Positions 1 through 8,075 are shown, numbered from the stretch's first letter. The stretch: DNA of 12,640 nucleotides from an uncultured Oscillospiraceae bacterium (GCA_900754605.1 CAAEDK010000163.1:1-12640); one strand, 5' to 3'. Numbers and translations are program-made. The notes: generated by a model not told the origin, from the letters alone.

Positions 1-1
1 C

Positions 2-1054
2 GTACTTGTATGCGCCGCTATGATTTTTTCTTTACCTGCCTGTGGCGAGGCCTCTGTATCTGACGAAAAAGATGCGGCTGAGGGCGATGCCGCTGCCTCC
101 GGTAAGCTGGCTGTCATCACCGGCACAGGTGGCCTGGGCGATCAAAACCTGAATGATTATGTCTATTCCGGCGTTAAGATGCATGAATCGGAAGGCGTGA
201 CTGTGGATGTCGTGCAGCCCTCTGATCTGGCGGACTTTCCCAATCTGCAGACGCTGTATGCAGAAGAAGGAACGTACAGCACCATTGTCTGCATTGGATT
301 TGATCAGAAAGAGGCACTGACTACGGTCAGCGAGGAATTCCCCGATCAGAGCTTTATCATCTGTGATACGGAATGTGCGGGCTCCAATGTGACCAGCGTT
401 GTGTTCCGGGCAGAGGAAACCGGCTTCCAGTTGGGTGTTCTGGCGGGACTCCTCGTCAAGGAAGGTTCGCTGGAAAACAGCCGCGGGAACAACACCATCG
501 GCTTTGTCGGCGGCAGTGATATTGCCACCATCAACCAGTTTGCCGCCGGGTATGAAGCCGGTGCACGCCTGGCGAATCCTGATGTGACGGTTCTTCGCTC
601 CTATGTGGGAAGCTTCAGCGATCCGACAACAGCGACGGAGCTTGCCACCAGCCTCTATGAGCAGGGGGCGGACATCGTGTTTGCCTGCGCTGGCGGTTCC
701 GGTCTGGGTGTTTTCACGGCCGCTGAAAAGCAGAATGGATACGCACTTGGTATTGAAACCAATCAGAATGCGCTCTCTCCGGACTGCATCATTGCTAGCG
801 GCACTCGCGCGTGGGACGAGGCGATTTACGATGCAACGCAGAAGGCGCTGGATGGGACTCTGGAGAGCGGACTGCTCAGCTACGGTATTTCTGACGGAAT
901 GCTGCAGGCAGAGCGCGCAGGCAGCAACGTTCCTGTCTCCGATGAAATTATGGCAGACGTGGCTGCATACAGCCAGCGCGTTTCTGACGGCAGCCTGAAG
1001 CTCCCCACGACCTTGGAAGAAGTGGACCCGTTCCTCGCAGAATACGCCGAATAA
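2..1054 (+). CDS. BMP-family substrate-binding lipoprotein of a nucleoside ABC importer (5' partial)
   Basis: This is the extracellular receptor that captures the substrate, probably a purine nucleoside, and delivers it to the permeases encoded downstream. The frame is open to the window edge, so the start lies upstream; the ATG at 20 is inside the signal peptide. A lipobox reading LPAC places the lipidated cysteine at codon 41-43, after a hydrophobic stretch, and an acidic, Ser/Ala-rich linker follows. The mature part has the BMP (PF02608) landmarks: a GLGDQNLND segment near the start (family form GxGDxSFN), FRAEETGFQLGVLAGLL in the middle, GFVGGSDIATINQFAAGYEAG, and AGGSGLGVF. The length, about 345 residues, is normal for the family. 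It ends in TAA, 20 bases before the ATPase start. BmpA/TmpC/PnrA relatives bind nucleosides; the exact ligand here is inferred from that and from the adjacent phosphorylase pseudogene. Confidence 0.93.
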   Translation, partial: VLVCAAMIFSLPACGEASVSDEKDAAEGDAAASGKLAVITGTGGLGDQNLNDYVYSGVKMHESEGVTVDVVQPSDLADFPNLQTLYAEEGTYSTIVCIGFDQKEALTTVSEEFPDQSFIICDTECAGSNVTSVVFRAEETGFQLGVLAGLLVKEGSLENSRGNNTIGFVGGSDIATINQFAAGYEAGARLANPDVTVLRSYVGSFSDPTTATELATSLYEQGADIVFACAGGSGLGVFTAAEKQNGYALGIETNQNALSPDCIIASGTRAWDEAIYDATQKALDGTLESGLLSYGISDGMLQAERAGSNVPVSDEIMADVAAYSQRVSDGSLKLPTTLEEVDPFLAEYAE

Positions 1055-1061
1055 AACGGAT

Positions 1062-1068
1062 GAGGGGG
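1062..1068 (+). promoter_or_regulatory. Ribosome binding site that sets the ATPase start
   Basis: A GAGGGGG run ends six bases before the ATG at 1075. The upstream in-frame ATG at 1060 overlaps this run and has no site of its own, so 1075 is the better start. Confidence 0.7.
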
Positions 1069-1074
1069 ATTTCA

Positions 1075-2598
1075 ATGGACGCTTTGCTTGACATCAAAAA
1101 CGTAACCATGCGGTTCGGCAGCCTCGTTGCCAATGACCATGTGAGTCTTTCCTGCGGGTATGGCTCGGTAATCTCTCTTTTAGGGGAAAATGGTGCCGGA
1201 AAAACCACCCTCATGAAGGTCATCTATGGTTTGAACAAGCCGGAGTCCGGCGAGATTTATTTCGAGGGAAAAAAAGTATCCGTGAAGTCCCCGAAAGCGG
1301 CGATCTCTCTTGGGATCCAGATGGTTCACCAGCATTTTATGCTGGTGAACCATCTGACAGTGGCCGAAAACATTGTGATGGGAAATGAACCGGTGAAACT
1401 TGGAATTTTTCAGCGTAAGGCTGCGGCGAATCGGGTACGGGAGCTCTCCGAAATGTACGGACTGCAGATCGATCCCATGCAGATGGTAGGCAAGCTGTCT
1501 GTCGGAGCCAAGCAGAGAACAGAGATTTTGAAGGCACTGTACCATGGAGCCAAACTGCTGATTCTTGACGAACCGACTGCTGTTTTGACGCCCCAGGAAA
1601 CACAGGAGCTGTTTAAGGTCATCCGCCGTCTGAAGGAAGACGGGAAGTCCGTCATCATCATCACCCATAAACTCCATGAGACCATGGAGATTGCTGATTG
1701 GGTCTATGTGATGCGCCATGGCAAAATGATTGGCTGTGTCGCCAAGAAGGACACCTCACCGGAAGAATTGACGCGAATGATGGTCGACCATGCGCTGGAA
1801 AAGTTTGAGAAGGCCGCCTGCCATCCCGGGGAAGTAGCGCTTTCCCTATCCGGCCTGTCCTATACAAACCAGGATCATGCTCCTGTTTTGAGAGATGTGA
1901 ATCTGGAAATCCGAGAGGGAGAGATCTATGGGCTTGCCGGCATAGAAGGAAACGGACAGCAGGAACTGGTGGAGGTACTCAGCGGCATTGAAAGCAGATG
2001 GACCGGGACCTACCGTTTGCTGGGGCAAAATGTTGCCGGGAAATCTGTGCGAGCCCTCATTGATCTGGGCCTTGGCTGCATCCATTCCGACCGGCATGAT
2101 AGAGGTTTGCTCCTGGATCTCCCCGCAGCAAAAAACGTTCTTCTGGGATACCAGCATCAGCGCTCCGTCAAAACACCGGTGGGACTGATCGATTATCGGA
2201 GTGTGTCGCAGATGGCGCGCTCCATTATTGAACAATATCATGTCTCGCCTGCGGACGAAACGTATATTGCCCGCTCTTTTTCCGGCGGAAATCAGCAAAA
2301 GCTCATTGTGGGCCGGGAGTTTTACCGGAACCCGAAGGTGGTTATTATTGCGCACCCTACCCGGGGAGTGGATATTGGTGTGTCAGAGATTATTCATCAG
2401 AGCATCCTGAAACTGCGGGAGGCTGGTTCCGCCATCCTGCTGATTACAGCGGATTTTGATGAATTGTTCAAGCTAAGCGACCGGATCGGCGTGATTTACG
2501 AGGGGCATATCGTCACCGAGGGCAAGCGTGAGGAATATACGCCGAATCGGTTAGGCTTATATATGGGAGGCGGCACAGATGAAGATAAAGCGGTTTGA
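1075..2598 (+). CDS. Nucleoside ABC transporter ATP-binding protein, two fused ABC domains
   Basis: This cytoplasmic ATPase powers the importer. With the start at 1075 it has 507 residues, the usual size of the sugar/nucleoside (RbsA/NupB-YufO) class, in which two nucleotide-binding domains are fused. Domain 1 has a full Walker A (GENGAGKTT, residues 37-45), the Q-loop segment MVHQHFMLV (83-91), a signature LSVGAKQR (141-148; the family usually has Q where this has K), Walker B LLILDEPT (161-168) and the switch histidine in ITHKL (196-200). Domain 2 has the degenerate P-loop typical of this class (GIEGNGQQE, 289-297), signature FSGGNQQ (402-408) and IIAHPTRGVD (424-433), and lacks a switch histidine (LLITADFDE). 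Domain 1 is therefore expected to be the main hydrolytic site. The 3' end overlaps the first permease gene by 20 bases. A long perfect inverted repeat covers the Q-loop codons. Confidence 0.95.
   Translation: MDALLDIKNVTMRFGSLVANDHVSLSCGYGSVISLLGENGAGKTTLMKVIYGLNKPESGEIYFEGKKVSVKSPKAAISLGIQMVHQHFMLVNHLTVAENIVMGNEPVKLGIFQRKAAANRVRELSEMYGLQIDPMQMVGKLSVGAKQRTEILKALYHGAKLLILDEPTAVLTPQETQELFKVIRRLKEDGKSVIIITHKLHETMEIADWVYVMRHGKMIGCVAKKDTSPEELTRMMVDHALEKFEKAACHPGEVALSLSGLSYTNQDHAPVLRDVNLEIREGEIYGLAGIEGNGQQELVEVLSGIESRWTGTYRLLGQNVAGKSVRALIDLGLGCIHSDRHDRGLLLDLPAAKNVLLGYQHQRSVKTPVGLIDYRSVSQMARSIIEQYHVSPADETYIARSFSGGNQQKLIVGREFYRNPKVVIIAHPTRGVDIGVSEIIHQSILKLREAGSAILLITADFDELFKLSDRIGVIYEGHIVTEGKREEYTPNRLGLYMGGGTDEDKAV
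1318..1356. repeat. Perfect 18-bp inverted repeat, 3-base loop, inside the ATPase gene
   Basis: The left arm at 1318-1335 (CAGATGGTTCACCAGCAT) is the exact reverse complement of the right arm at 1339-1356, with loop TTT at 1336-1338. It lies in frame over QMVHQHFMLVNHL, the Q-loop region of the first nucleotide-binding domain. There is no T-run after it, so it is not a standard terminator. Part of the symmetry follows from the conserved peptide, but matching all 18 positions also needs particular synonymous codons. Confidence 0.9.
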
Positions 2599-3610
2599 AA
2601 AACTTGCGGCACCTGTGTTGTCGATTATCATCGCGTTGTTGATCGGCACGGCCATCATTAAAATCTGCGGATATCACCCTCTTAGTGCATATTCGGCGCT
2701 GCTGAAAGGTGCGTTTGGGTCTTTCCGGTATACTATGGCGACCCTGGAAAAGAGTGTCCCGCTGATTCTATGCGGCATTGCCGCTATGGTGGCAATGAAA
2801 AGCGGGATCTTCAATATCGGCGCAGAGGGTCAGCTTTTTATGGGTGCCATTGGATATGCGGTTGCCGCACTGTATCTTGATTTCCTTCCGGGTTCGCTTC
2901 ATTTGATAGTATGTATTCTCGTTTCCATACTGTTTGGAGGCGCCTGGGCATTTGTCCCGGCCATTATGAAAATCCGGATCGGGGCAAATGAGGTGGTGAC
3001 CTCCATCATGCTCAATTATATCGCGCAGCTTTTTACCTCATATCTGGTTTCTGGCCCCTTGCGAGCTGACGGAGCGGTCTCTCAGAGTGATCCGATCCCT
3101 GCCGCAACGGCCATTGGGGAAATTGTAGCCGGCTCCAAAATCACATACGGCTTTCCTCTGGCAATCGTACTTTGCGTCGTCTTTGCGGTACTGTTCAAAC
3201 GCACGCAGCTGGGATACGAGATCACGGCGGCCGGTATGAACGCCCGGGCTGCAGAAGCAGGAGGCATCCAGCCTGATCGGGTCCGCATTATCGCTATGAT
3301 GGTTTCAGGCGCGCTTGCCGGTCTTGCGGGAGGGCTCCTAGTCGCCAGCACCTTTGGCCGGTTGGTGGAAACGGTATCCACCAGTTTTGGCTTTGACGGG
3401 ATCTCCATTGCGGTATTGGGACTTTATACGTCTGTTGGCGTATTTTTGTCCAGCCTTCTCTTTGGAGCGCTTCATACCGGAAGTCTGTACATGGAAATGT
3501 TTATGAAGATCCCCAGTGAACTCATTGATGTTTTGCAGGGCGTGATTATCGTGGTGATTGCATCGCCTGCGATCTTCCAGATTCTTTTCAAGAGAGGGGG
3601 CAAACGGTGA
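2579..3610 (+). CDS. Nucleoside ABC transporter permease, first subunit
   Basis: One of two different membrane subunits that form the translocation path of the importer. The 343-residue product is mostly hydrophobic helices and belongs to the BPD_transp_2 family (PF02653, as in NupP/YufP). Family marks are SGIFNIGAEGQLFMGA (residues 75-90), the segment RIGANEVVTSIMLNYIA (133-149), thought to contact the ATPase, and TAAGMNARAAEAGGI (216-230). The start at 2579 is supported by GGGAGG at 2565-2570, eight bases upstream, within the 3' end of the ATPase gene. The 20-base overlap suggests translational coupling, giving matched subunit amounts. A short positively charged end (KRGGKR) suggests a cytoplasmic C-terminus. 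No defects seen. Confidence 0.93.
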   Translation: MKIKRFEKLAAPVLSIIIALLIGTAIIKICGYHPLSAYSALLKGAFGSFRYTMATLEKSVPLILCGIAAMVAMKSGIFNIGAEGQLFMGAIGYAVAALYLDFLPGSLHLIVCILVSILFGGAWAFVPAIMKIRIGANEVVTSIMLNYIAQLFTSYLVSGPLRADGAVSQSDPIPAATAIGEIVAGSKITYGFPLAIVLCVVFAVLFKRTQLGYEITAAGMNARAAEAGGIQPDRVRIIAMMVSGALAGLAGGLLVASTFGRLVETVSTSFGFDGISIAVLGLYTSVGVFLSSLLFGALHTGSLYMEMFMKIPSELIDVLQGVIIVVIASPAIFQILFKRGGKR

Positions 3611-4516
3611 ATGTGTAACGAGCAATTGAGCCTGATTGCTTCCGTGCTCTCTGCTACGCTCCGCATGTCTGTTCCGCTTGGATTTGCAGCGATCGGCGGA
3701 GCGATTTCTGAGCGATCCGGGATTATTGCGCTGGGATTGGAAGGGTATATGACCATCGGAGCGTTCTTCGCGGTGCTAGGTGCCTATATGACCAATAGCG
3801 CGGCTTTCGGACTCCTGGCCGGTGCATTGGCCGCGGGCATTTTTGCACTGATTTACGGTTTTGTCTCGATCCACCTGAAAGCGCAGCAGACGGTCAGCGG
3901 CCTAGGTATGAACACCATTGCGCCCGGTCTGGTGGCAATCCTTATGGTGGCGATTTTTGGGAATAAGGGAAAATCTGCACTGACGCCAAACTTGCAGCCG
4001 ATTGAGCTACCCGTTATTTCCAAGATCCCATTTCTTGGCGAGGTGTTTAGCGGACATACGATTCTCCTGTATGCCTTTTTGCTGATAGCGGTTCTATGCT
4101 GGGTGATCATGTATAAAACGCCGGAGGGCATTCGCCTGCGGTCTGCTGGAACCAATCCGGAGGTTATCGAAGCGCTGGGGCTGAGTGTGAAAGCAATCCA
4201 ATACCGGGCGGTATTTACCTCCGGTATCCTTGCAGGAATTGGAGGAGCATATTTGTCTATTGCTCAGCTCAATTTTTACAGCTCGGATATGGTTTCCGGA
4301 CGAGGATTCATCGCAATTGCCGTGTTTGTATTTGCGGGGTGGAATCCGGTTCGCTGTATTTGGGCCTCGCTCCTTTTCGGGTTTACAGAGGCAATTCAGA
4401 TGCGTCTACAGACATTGGGAATGCCGTCGCAGATCATTCAGATGCTGCCGTATTTCTGCACGCTTCTGGTGCTGGCAAATATTCGGACCTCTCGGAAAAA
4501 GCATCATATTATGTGA
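3611..4516 (+). CDS. Nucleoside ABC transporter permease, second subunit
   Basis: The second membrane subunit of the importer (BPD_transp_2, PF02653; NupQ/YufQ-like), 301 residues. Seen in the sequence: ISERSGIIALGLEGYM (residues 32-47, family form SERSGVVNIGLEGMM), QTVSGLGMNTIAPG (93-106), a cytoplasmic-loop segment LRSAGTNPEVIEALG, and GRGFIAIAVFVFAGWNP. The ATG follows the TGA of the first permease with no spacing, and an AGAGGGGG stretch about 11 bases upstream can serve as its ribosome site. A GTG four bases earlier meets a stop after two codons, which supports the ATG at 3611. It ends in TGA nine bases before the phosphorylase pseudogene, so that gene was once in the same operon. Confidence 0.92.
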   Translation: MCNEQLSLIASVLSATLRMSVPLGFAAIGGAISERSGIIALGLEGYMTIGAFFAVLGAYMTNSAAFGLLAGALAAGIFALIYGFVSIHLKAQQTVSGLGMNTIAPGLVAILMVAIFGNKGKSALTPNLQPIELPVISKIPFLGEVFSGHTILLYAFLLIAVLCWVIMYKTPEGIRLRSAGTNPEVIEALGLSVKAIQYRAVFTSGILAGIGGAYLSIAQLNFYSSDMVSGRGFIAIAVFVFAGWNPVRCIWASLLFGFTEAIQMRLQTLGMPSQIIQMLPYFCTLLVLANIRTSRKKHHIM

Positions 4517-4525
4517 GGGAATTTT

Positions 4526-5192
4526 ATGGATATGAAAGCTTGCATTCATACGGCGGCGGAGGCCATTTGTTCCAACAGCTCGCTTCAGCCTCAAGTGGGT
4601 CTGATTTGGGGAAGCAGTCTTGGAGACTTTTGCGACGGACTGCAAAATGCCGTCAAATCTTGTTTTCTGAATTACATGTGTTTCCACAAGCCACTGTTGA
4701 AGGACATTGCAGTGAATTTTGGATCGGGACGCATCAGGCGATCCCTGTTCTGGCCCTGTGGGGGCGCCTGCATTATTACGAGGGGTATTCCTAGAATGTA
4801 CTTACCATCCCTGTTGGTGTGATGGCACTTTTGGGCATTAAAATGCTGATTTTAACCAATGCCGCAGGCGGTATCCATCCCCGACTTTCCCCGGGATCGT
4901 TGATGCTGCTGCAGGACCACATCAATCACTCCGGCTCCAATCCTTTGATCGGCAGAAATCCGGGGAATTCGGCCCCCGTTTTCCCGATATGTCAGAAGTA
5001 TATGACACAGATCTGCGGAATGATGTGCTCCTTACAGCCAAGAAGGAGGGAATGGACCTTGCCTGCGGAACCCATTTGATGTATAGTGGGCCCAGCTACG
5101 AGCCCCCGGCAGAAATCCGATTCTTCGGTAAAATCGGAGCAGATGCCGTAGGGATGTCTACCGTTCTGGAAGCAATCATAGCGCGGCATTGC
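4526..5192 (+). pseudogene. punA: Purine nucleoside phosphorylase, decayed and 3'-truncated
   Basis: The family cleaves purine nucleosides with phosphate to a free base and ribose-1-phosphate, the expected next step after uptake by the upstream transporter. GAGGGA at 4515-4520 precedes the ATG. Three frames must be joined to read it. From 4526 comes IHTAAEAICSNSS then QVGLIWGSSLGDF (phosphate-site GSGLG region). A one-base loss near 4655-4657 shifts to FSELHVFPQATVEGHCSEF and LHYYEGYS. An in-frame TAG at 4792-4794 sits at the position usually held by Met, after which the same frame goes on with LTNAAGGIHPRLSPGSLMLL and DHINHSGSNPLIGRN. A one-base loss in the G run at 4962-4965 shifts to FGPRFPDMSEVYDTDLR, GPSYEPPAEIR, GADAVGMSTV and IIARHC. 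The sequence then stops matching; the last third of the C-terminal region (SCITNMAAG and beyond) is absent. Identity is clear and the product is surely non-functional as written. The gene symbol is by family and may differ in this genus. Confidence 0.88.
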
Positions 5193-6377
5193 GACATCCA
5201 GAGTTTTCCCGGCGAGGGCATTGTAGGAGGCCCCGGAGAGAAAGAGGCCGGACTTGGCCTACTCATAGTATACGTTCTCCTAGGCAGTGCCTAAGGTCCC
5301 CTCAGTTTCCACTTGTCTGGTCCGGTCTATCGCGAGCCGGACCATAGGGTCTGGGTCCAGGAAGCAACATTGACGTCGTATTCCTCCGCCAGAGAGCGGG
5401 CCTCGTCCTCCTAAGGGATGTCCTAATCAGCACGGAAGTAATAGACATAGTCTACCGGCTGGACGTTATAATCCATCATGGCACCAGTGCCCAGCATTGG
5501 GGTGGAAAAAGAGATAAGGCAAGTTCCGGGGATGAGCACTGTCATCACCAGCATGTTCCGCATGGTCTGCCGACCGCGAAAGCGCATCTGGGACACGGAA
5601 ACCATGTCCTTGTATTTATACTGCCTGCCGCCCCAACCCTTGGCTGCAATGCCGCGCAAAATCATGTACAGTCTTACTAGCACAAACAGATAGAATACGG
5701 TGGTGAGACCCTCTGATGAAGGTATAGTGGGGGCAATGTGGCCGCAGAAACCGCCTGCCGTCAACTACATGATGCCCACCCAGCCATACCAGTGTTTCAC
5801 CTCTCGGATGGATTTGGAGGTGTGAGGCTCCTGGACTACATCGATGATGCTGGTCCTACGGCTAGACCGGCCTCCCAGAAGGAAGAGCATGTCAGTTGCA
5901 CAGGCAGCGAAGGCCAGGGTGTAGGTGTTTGAAGGTGAGTGGCATCTCCTTTGTATCCACCACCAGAGCCTGGAACACCTGCCACAGCCCCCAAGCCAAA
6001 GGGGTGCCCAGGATAACCCCGGTGGCGCAGGAACCCAGGAAAATACCTGCCAGATCCCGACGTAGTTCCCGTTTCAGTCGCTTTCGGGAGGCGCCCAGAG
6101 CCAGAAACACGCCGGTTTCCCGGGACTTCTGCCAGAAGAAAAGGCCGACGACACAGGTGGCAAATACAGCGCAGCCGATGACAGATAAGGCAAAGATCAT
6201 CATTACCTGTCCGCTGTCGCCGCCCTCCGGAAGCACCGGGAGGATTGTAGGGGGAGTGCATCATGCTCACATACGCGGTGACCAGCAGCACGGAGAAAAA
6301 GCATCAGCCGCTCAGCCGGGCTACTGCCCCTTGTTTTTTCGCCCCAGGGCGGCGTACACCTGAATAAATGTCTTCAT
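5193..6377 (-). pseudogene. FtsX-like ABC exporter permease, decayed and 3'-truncated
   Basis: The remnant of a membrane permease of the MacB/FtsX type, paired with the ATPase pseudogene upstream on the same strand. The ATG (complement of 6375-6377) follows the ATPase stop by four bases. Readable pieces in order are MKTFIQVYAALGRKNKGQ, VLLVTAYVSMM, VMMIFALSVIGCAVFATC, the conserved RETGVFLALGASRKRLKREL (FtsX signature loop), LGTPLAWGLW, GGRSSRRTSIIDVVQE, FRGRQTMRNMLVMTVL, TPMLGTGAMM, PVDYVYYFRAD, EDEARSLAEEYDV, and finally AKSGLFLSGASYNALAGK with TLDV. Frameshifts are needed near 6320, 6300, 6245, 5934 and 5350. In-frame TAG codons lie at 5765-5767, 5423-5425, 5411-5413, 5280-5282 and 5259-5261. 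The last recognisable residues abut the end of the phosphorylase pseudogene at about 5193. About 395 codons remain; intact relatives are longer and carry further C-terminal membrane helices, which are missing here. Confidence 0.85.
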
Positions 6378-6381
6378 GGCC

Positions 6382-7122
6382 TCACTCTTTGTCCATGTCC
6401 CAGATGGCGTCCAGCAGCTGGTCCTGAAAGGTGCTTCGCTCCAGCGACCCTCGCTCCAGAGTTCGCCATATCACTCCATCCCGGAGAATCTCCACCCGGT
6501 CGCAGGAGGAGATGTCGAAGGATTCGTGGGGCACCATGAAGATGGTGGCGCCTAGGGCGGACTTGGCCTGCCGGAAGGGGCGGATCACCGTCTGGGAGGA
6601 CTTGGAGTCCAAGTTGCTCGTAGGCTCGCCGGTCAGGATCAGCAGGGGGGATGAGAGGCCGGGCCACAGCAGTGCGCTGTTTTTTGCCACCGGAGATCTC
6701 AGCCGGGTACTTATTGCGGATGGCAGAGATGCCGAACACATCGCACAGCTGATCTGCCCGTGCTTCCGTCATGGCAGAGACAGTACCGCCGATGATGGCT
6801 AGCAGCAGGATGTTTTCCTGCACTGTCAGGCCGTCCAGAAAACGAATGTCCTGGAACACGAACCCCAGCTTTCGGTTCCGCACGGCGGCTAGGGATTCCT
6901 CGTTCAGCCGGGCCAGCTCCGTATCTCCCAGCAGGATGCTGCTGGAGTCTGAGGGAATATAGCAGAAGATTCATTTCAGGAGGGTGGTCTTGCCGGACCC
7001 GGAGGGACCCATAACTACCACGAGCTCTCCTTTGCCCATCTCTAAAGGAAATCCCCCTTGAGTACTTTACAGGTGGCCTTGCCCACCCGATAGGATTTGT
7101 TTAGGCTTTTCACTGTCAGCAT
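6382..7122 (-). pseudogene. ABC exporter ATP-binding protein, decayed
   Basis: An ATPase of the MacB/LolD/BceA type (about 247 codons, near full length), partner of the FtsX-like permease. The start (complement of 7120-7122, MLTVKSLNKSYRVGKATCKV) has an AAAGGGA site eight bases upstream. Motifs are Walker A MGPSGSGKTTLL, Q-loop LGFVFQDIRFLDGLTVQENI, signature EISGGKKQRTAVAR, and a weakened Walker B reading LLILTGEPTSNLDS, where the family has ADEPT: the D before the catalytic E is gone. The switch segment reads ATIFMVPHESF instead of THxS. Lesions are a frame change near 7042 (LKGDFL to LEMGKGELV), an in-frame TGA at 6971-6973 just after the P-loop, and a frame change in the six-G run at 6645-6650. 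The end is QDQLLDAIWDMDKE. The mix of nonsense, indel and motif-residue changes fits long-standing loss of function. Confidence 0.87.
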
Positions 7123-7130
7123 ACAGACTA

Positions 7131-7137
7131 TCCCTTT
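7131..7137 (-). promoter_or_regulatory. Ribosome binding site of the dead ATPase gene
   Basis: AAAGGGA on the - strand, eight bases before the ATG at 7122. It supports that ATG over the longer open frame that runs in from about 7299. Confidence 0.6.
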
Positions 7138-7141
7138 CTTG

Positions 7142-7470
7142 TAATTCACATCAGATTCCGCACCAAAGGCGATGAGCGTCAAGCGGGCGGGATAGAAGCC
7201 GCAGAAGAACCACTTGTTGATCCCAGCATACCGCGGTCCAGCGGCTGTAACAAACGGAGCCGTCATTTTTGGCAAAAGGAATACCAAGTTGGGGACCATG
7301 CCGCTGTAATGTCATAAACAGCAGATTTGATGTCAAGTTTGATTTGGAACCGTGAGGGAAGCGTGATAGAATAGCCCCAGTAGCGGTCCGGGCCGGGCAG
7401 CCAAAAGGCCCCTCCGGAAAATTGGGCTTTGAAAGGAAGAGGATACTGCGCATCGGCATCTGAGACGACG
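7142..7470 (-). other. Unidentified protein-like remnant upstream of the dead ATPase
   Basis: On the - strand one frame reads FWLPGPDRYWGYSITLPSRF followed by IKLDIKSAVYDITAAW and stops near 7263. Another frame continues with MTAPFVTAAGPRYAGINKW and ARLTLIAFGAESDV. The residue make-up looks like real protein broken by at least one frameshift, rather than random sequence. I do not recognise the family. It overlaps by a few bases the start of the + strand receiver-domain remnant, so one of the two must be displaced or spurious in the overlap. It may be the end of a gene that preceded the exporter operon. Confidence 0.3.
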
Positions 7471-7733
7471 TCTATGATGCCTAGTTGGTGCTTCGGTCCA
7501 AGCTGGAGCGGATTTTGGAACGTCAGCGGGCGGAGGGACAGTTTTTCTCCGGCGAAGGGCTCCTCAAACGGCTGGAACACCACATCGGAAAACTGGATCT
7601 GATATTTTTGGATATGGAGATGGGGGAGCTGGCCGGCACGGAGATCGCCCGGAGGCTGCGGTCCGCCAATCCAGGGCTCCATCTGGTGTTTGTCACCGGC
7701 TATGCCGACCGTATATTTGGCGGATACTTGGCA
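7443..7733 (+). pseudogene. Response regulator receiver domain, decayed and truncated (LytTR type?)
   Basis: A CheY-like receiver domain remnant that once took phosphate from a sensor kinase. In one frame it reads ILRIGI, TGA (7461-7463, where the family has C or a similar residue), DDVYDA, TAG (7482-7484), then LVLRSKLERILERQRAEG, GEGLLKRLEHHIGKLDLIFL with the phospho-accepting Asp in IFLDMEMGELAGTEIARRL, and HLVFVTGYADRIFGGY with the conserved switch Thr and aromatic. The GICDD start style and FVTGYADYVFDGY-like end are typical of receivers joined to LytTR DNA-binding domains in Clostridia. The expected ALDYLxKP segment and the whole output domain are missing after about 7733. The start was probably ATG at 7443, now ATA. 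Receiver identity is firm; the LytTR assignment is inference. Confidence 0.75.
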
Positions 7734-8075
7734 ATCAGGGTGCGGAACTCCTTGGTGGGTTTCACTTCTTGCATGGGCTCGACGCCGTGAACCAATACTG
7801 GCAGGGATTGGGCTGGGGGAGCCGGATTTTTTGAAGATATGGAGGAACTTTTTCTCCAGGGATGACTGTTCGTCGTCACAGCGGTCCAGATAATCGTACA
7901 CCAGCCACCACAATTTCAGTCTCTTCCAGCCCCTAGAGCAGACACGACGAAGTTCCTGGGCAGGGTGCCGTGTTCATCAAAAGGTTTTGATAGTGCCGGT
8001 GAGTCATGGTAAGTAGGCGGCACACAATACGCAGGGAAACATCTTTTCAAACTTTAGGTTAGCCGCGAGGGCTTT
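7734..8075. other. Gene-free stretch between the receiver and IS66 remnants
   Basis: No convincing gene on either strand. A - strand segment around 7815-7913 reads WWLVYDYLDRCDDEQSSLEK followed by KFLHIFKKS, which looks protein-like but is too short to assign. Nothing else was recognised. Confidence 0.5.

Noticed and set aside
32..1075. A long - strand open frame (347 codons) opposite the lipoprotein gene
   Set aside because: It is the complement of a clear BMP-family gene, has a low-complexity, Cys/Arg/His-rich translation and no family resemblance; it is a shadow frame.
1846..2355. Open - strand frame of 169 codons inside the ATPase gene
   Set aside because: It is opposite the second nucleotide-binding domain, whose motifs are all intact on the + strand; no ribosome site.
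5318..5344. TGGTCCGG/CCGGACCA inverted repeat considered as a terminator
   Set aside because: It has an 11-base loop and no T-run, and it lies within the readable part of the permease pseudogene (MVRLAID region), so it is ordinary coding debris.
4792..5767. Amber codon reassignment as an explanation for the broken genes
   Set aside because: Reading TAG as sense does not repair the frameshifts, the TGA stops or the missing gene ends. The stop bias is kept only as a low-interest observation.
5896..6363. A 155-codon + strand ORF
   Set aside because: It is antisense to the well-recognised RETGVFLALGASRK region of the permease remnant.
7263..7913. A 216-codon - strand open frame taken as one gene
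   Set aside because: Its middle (about 7480-7740) is the antisense of the receiver-domain remnant, with a low-quality translation. Only its last part is protein-like and is reported as a separate remnant.
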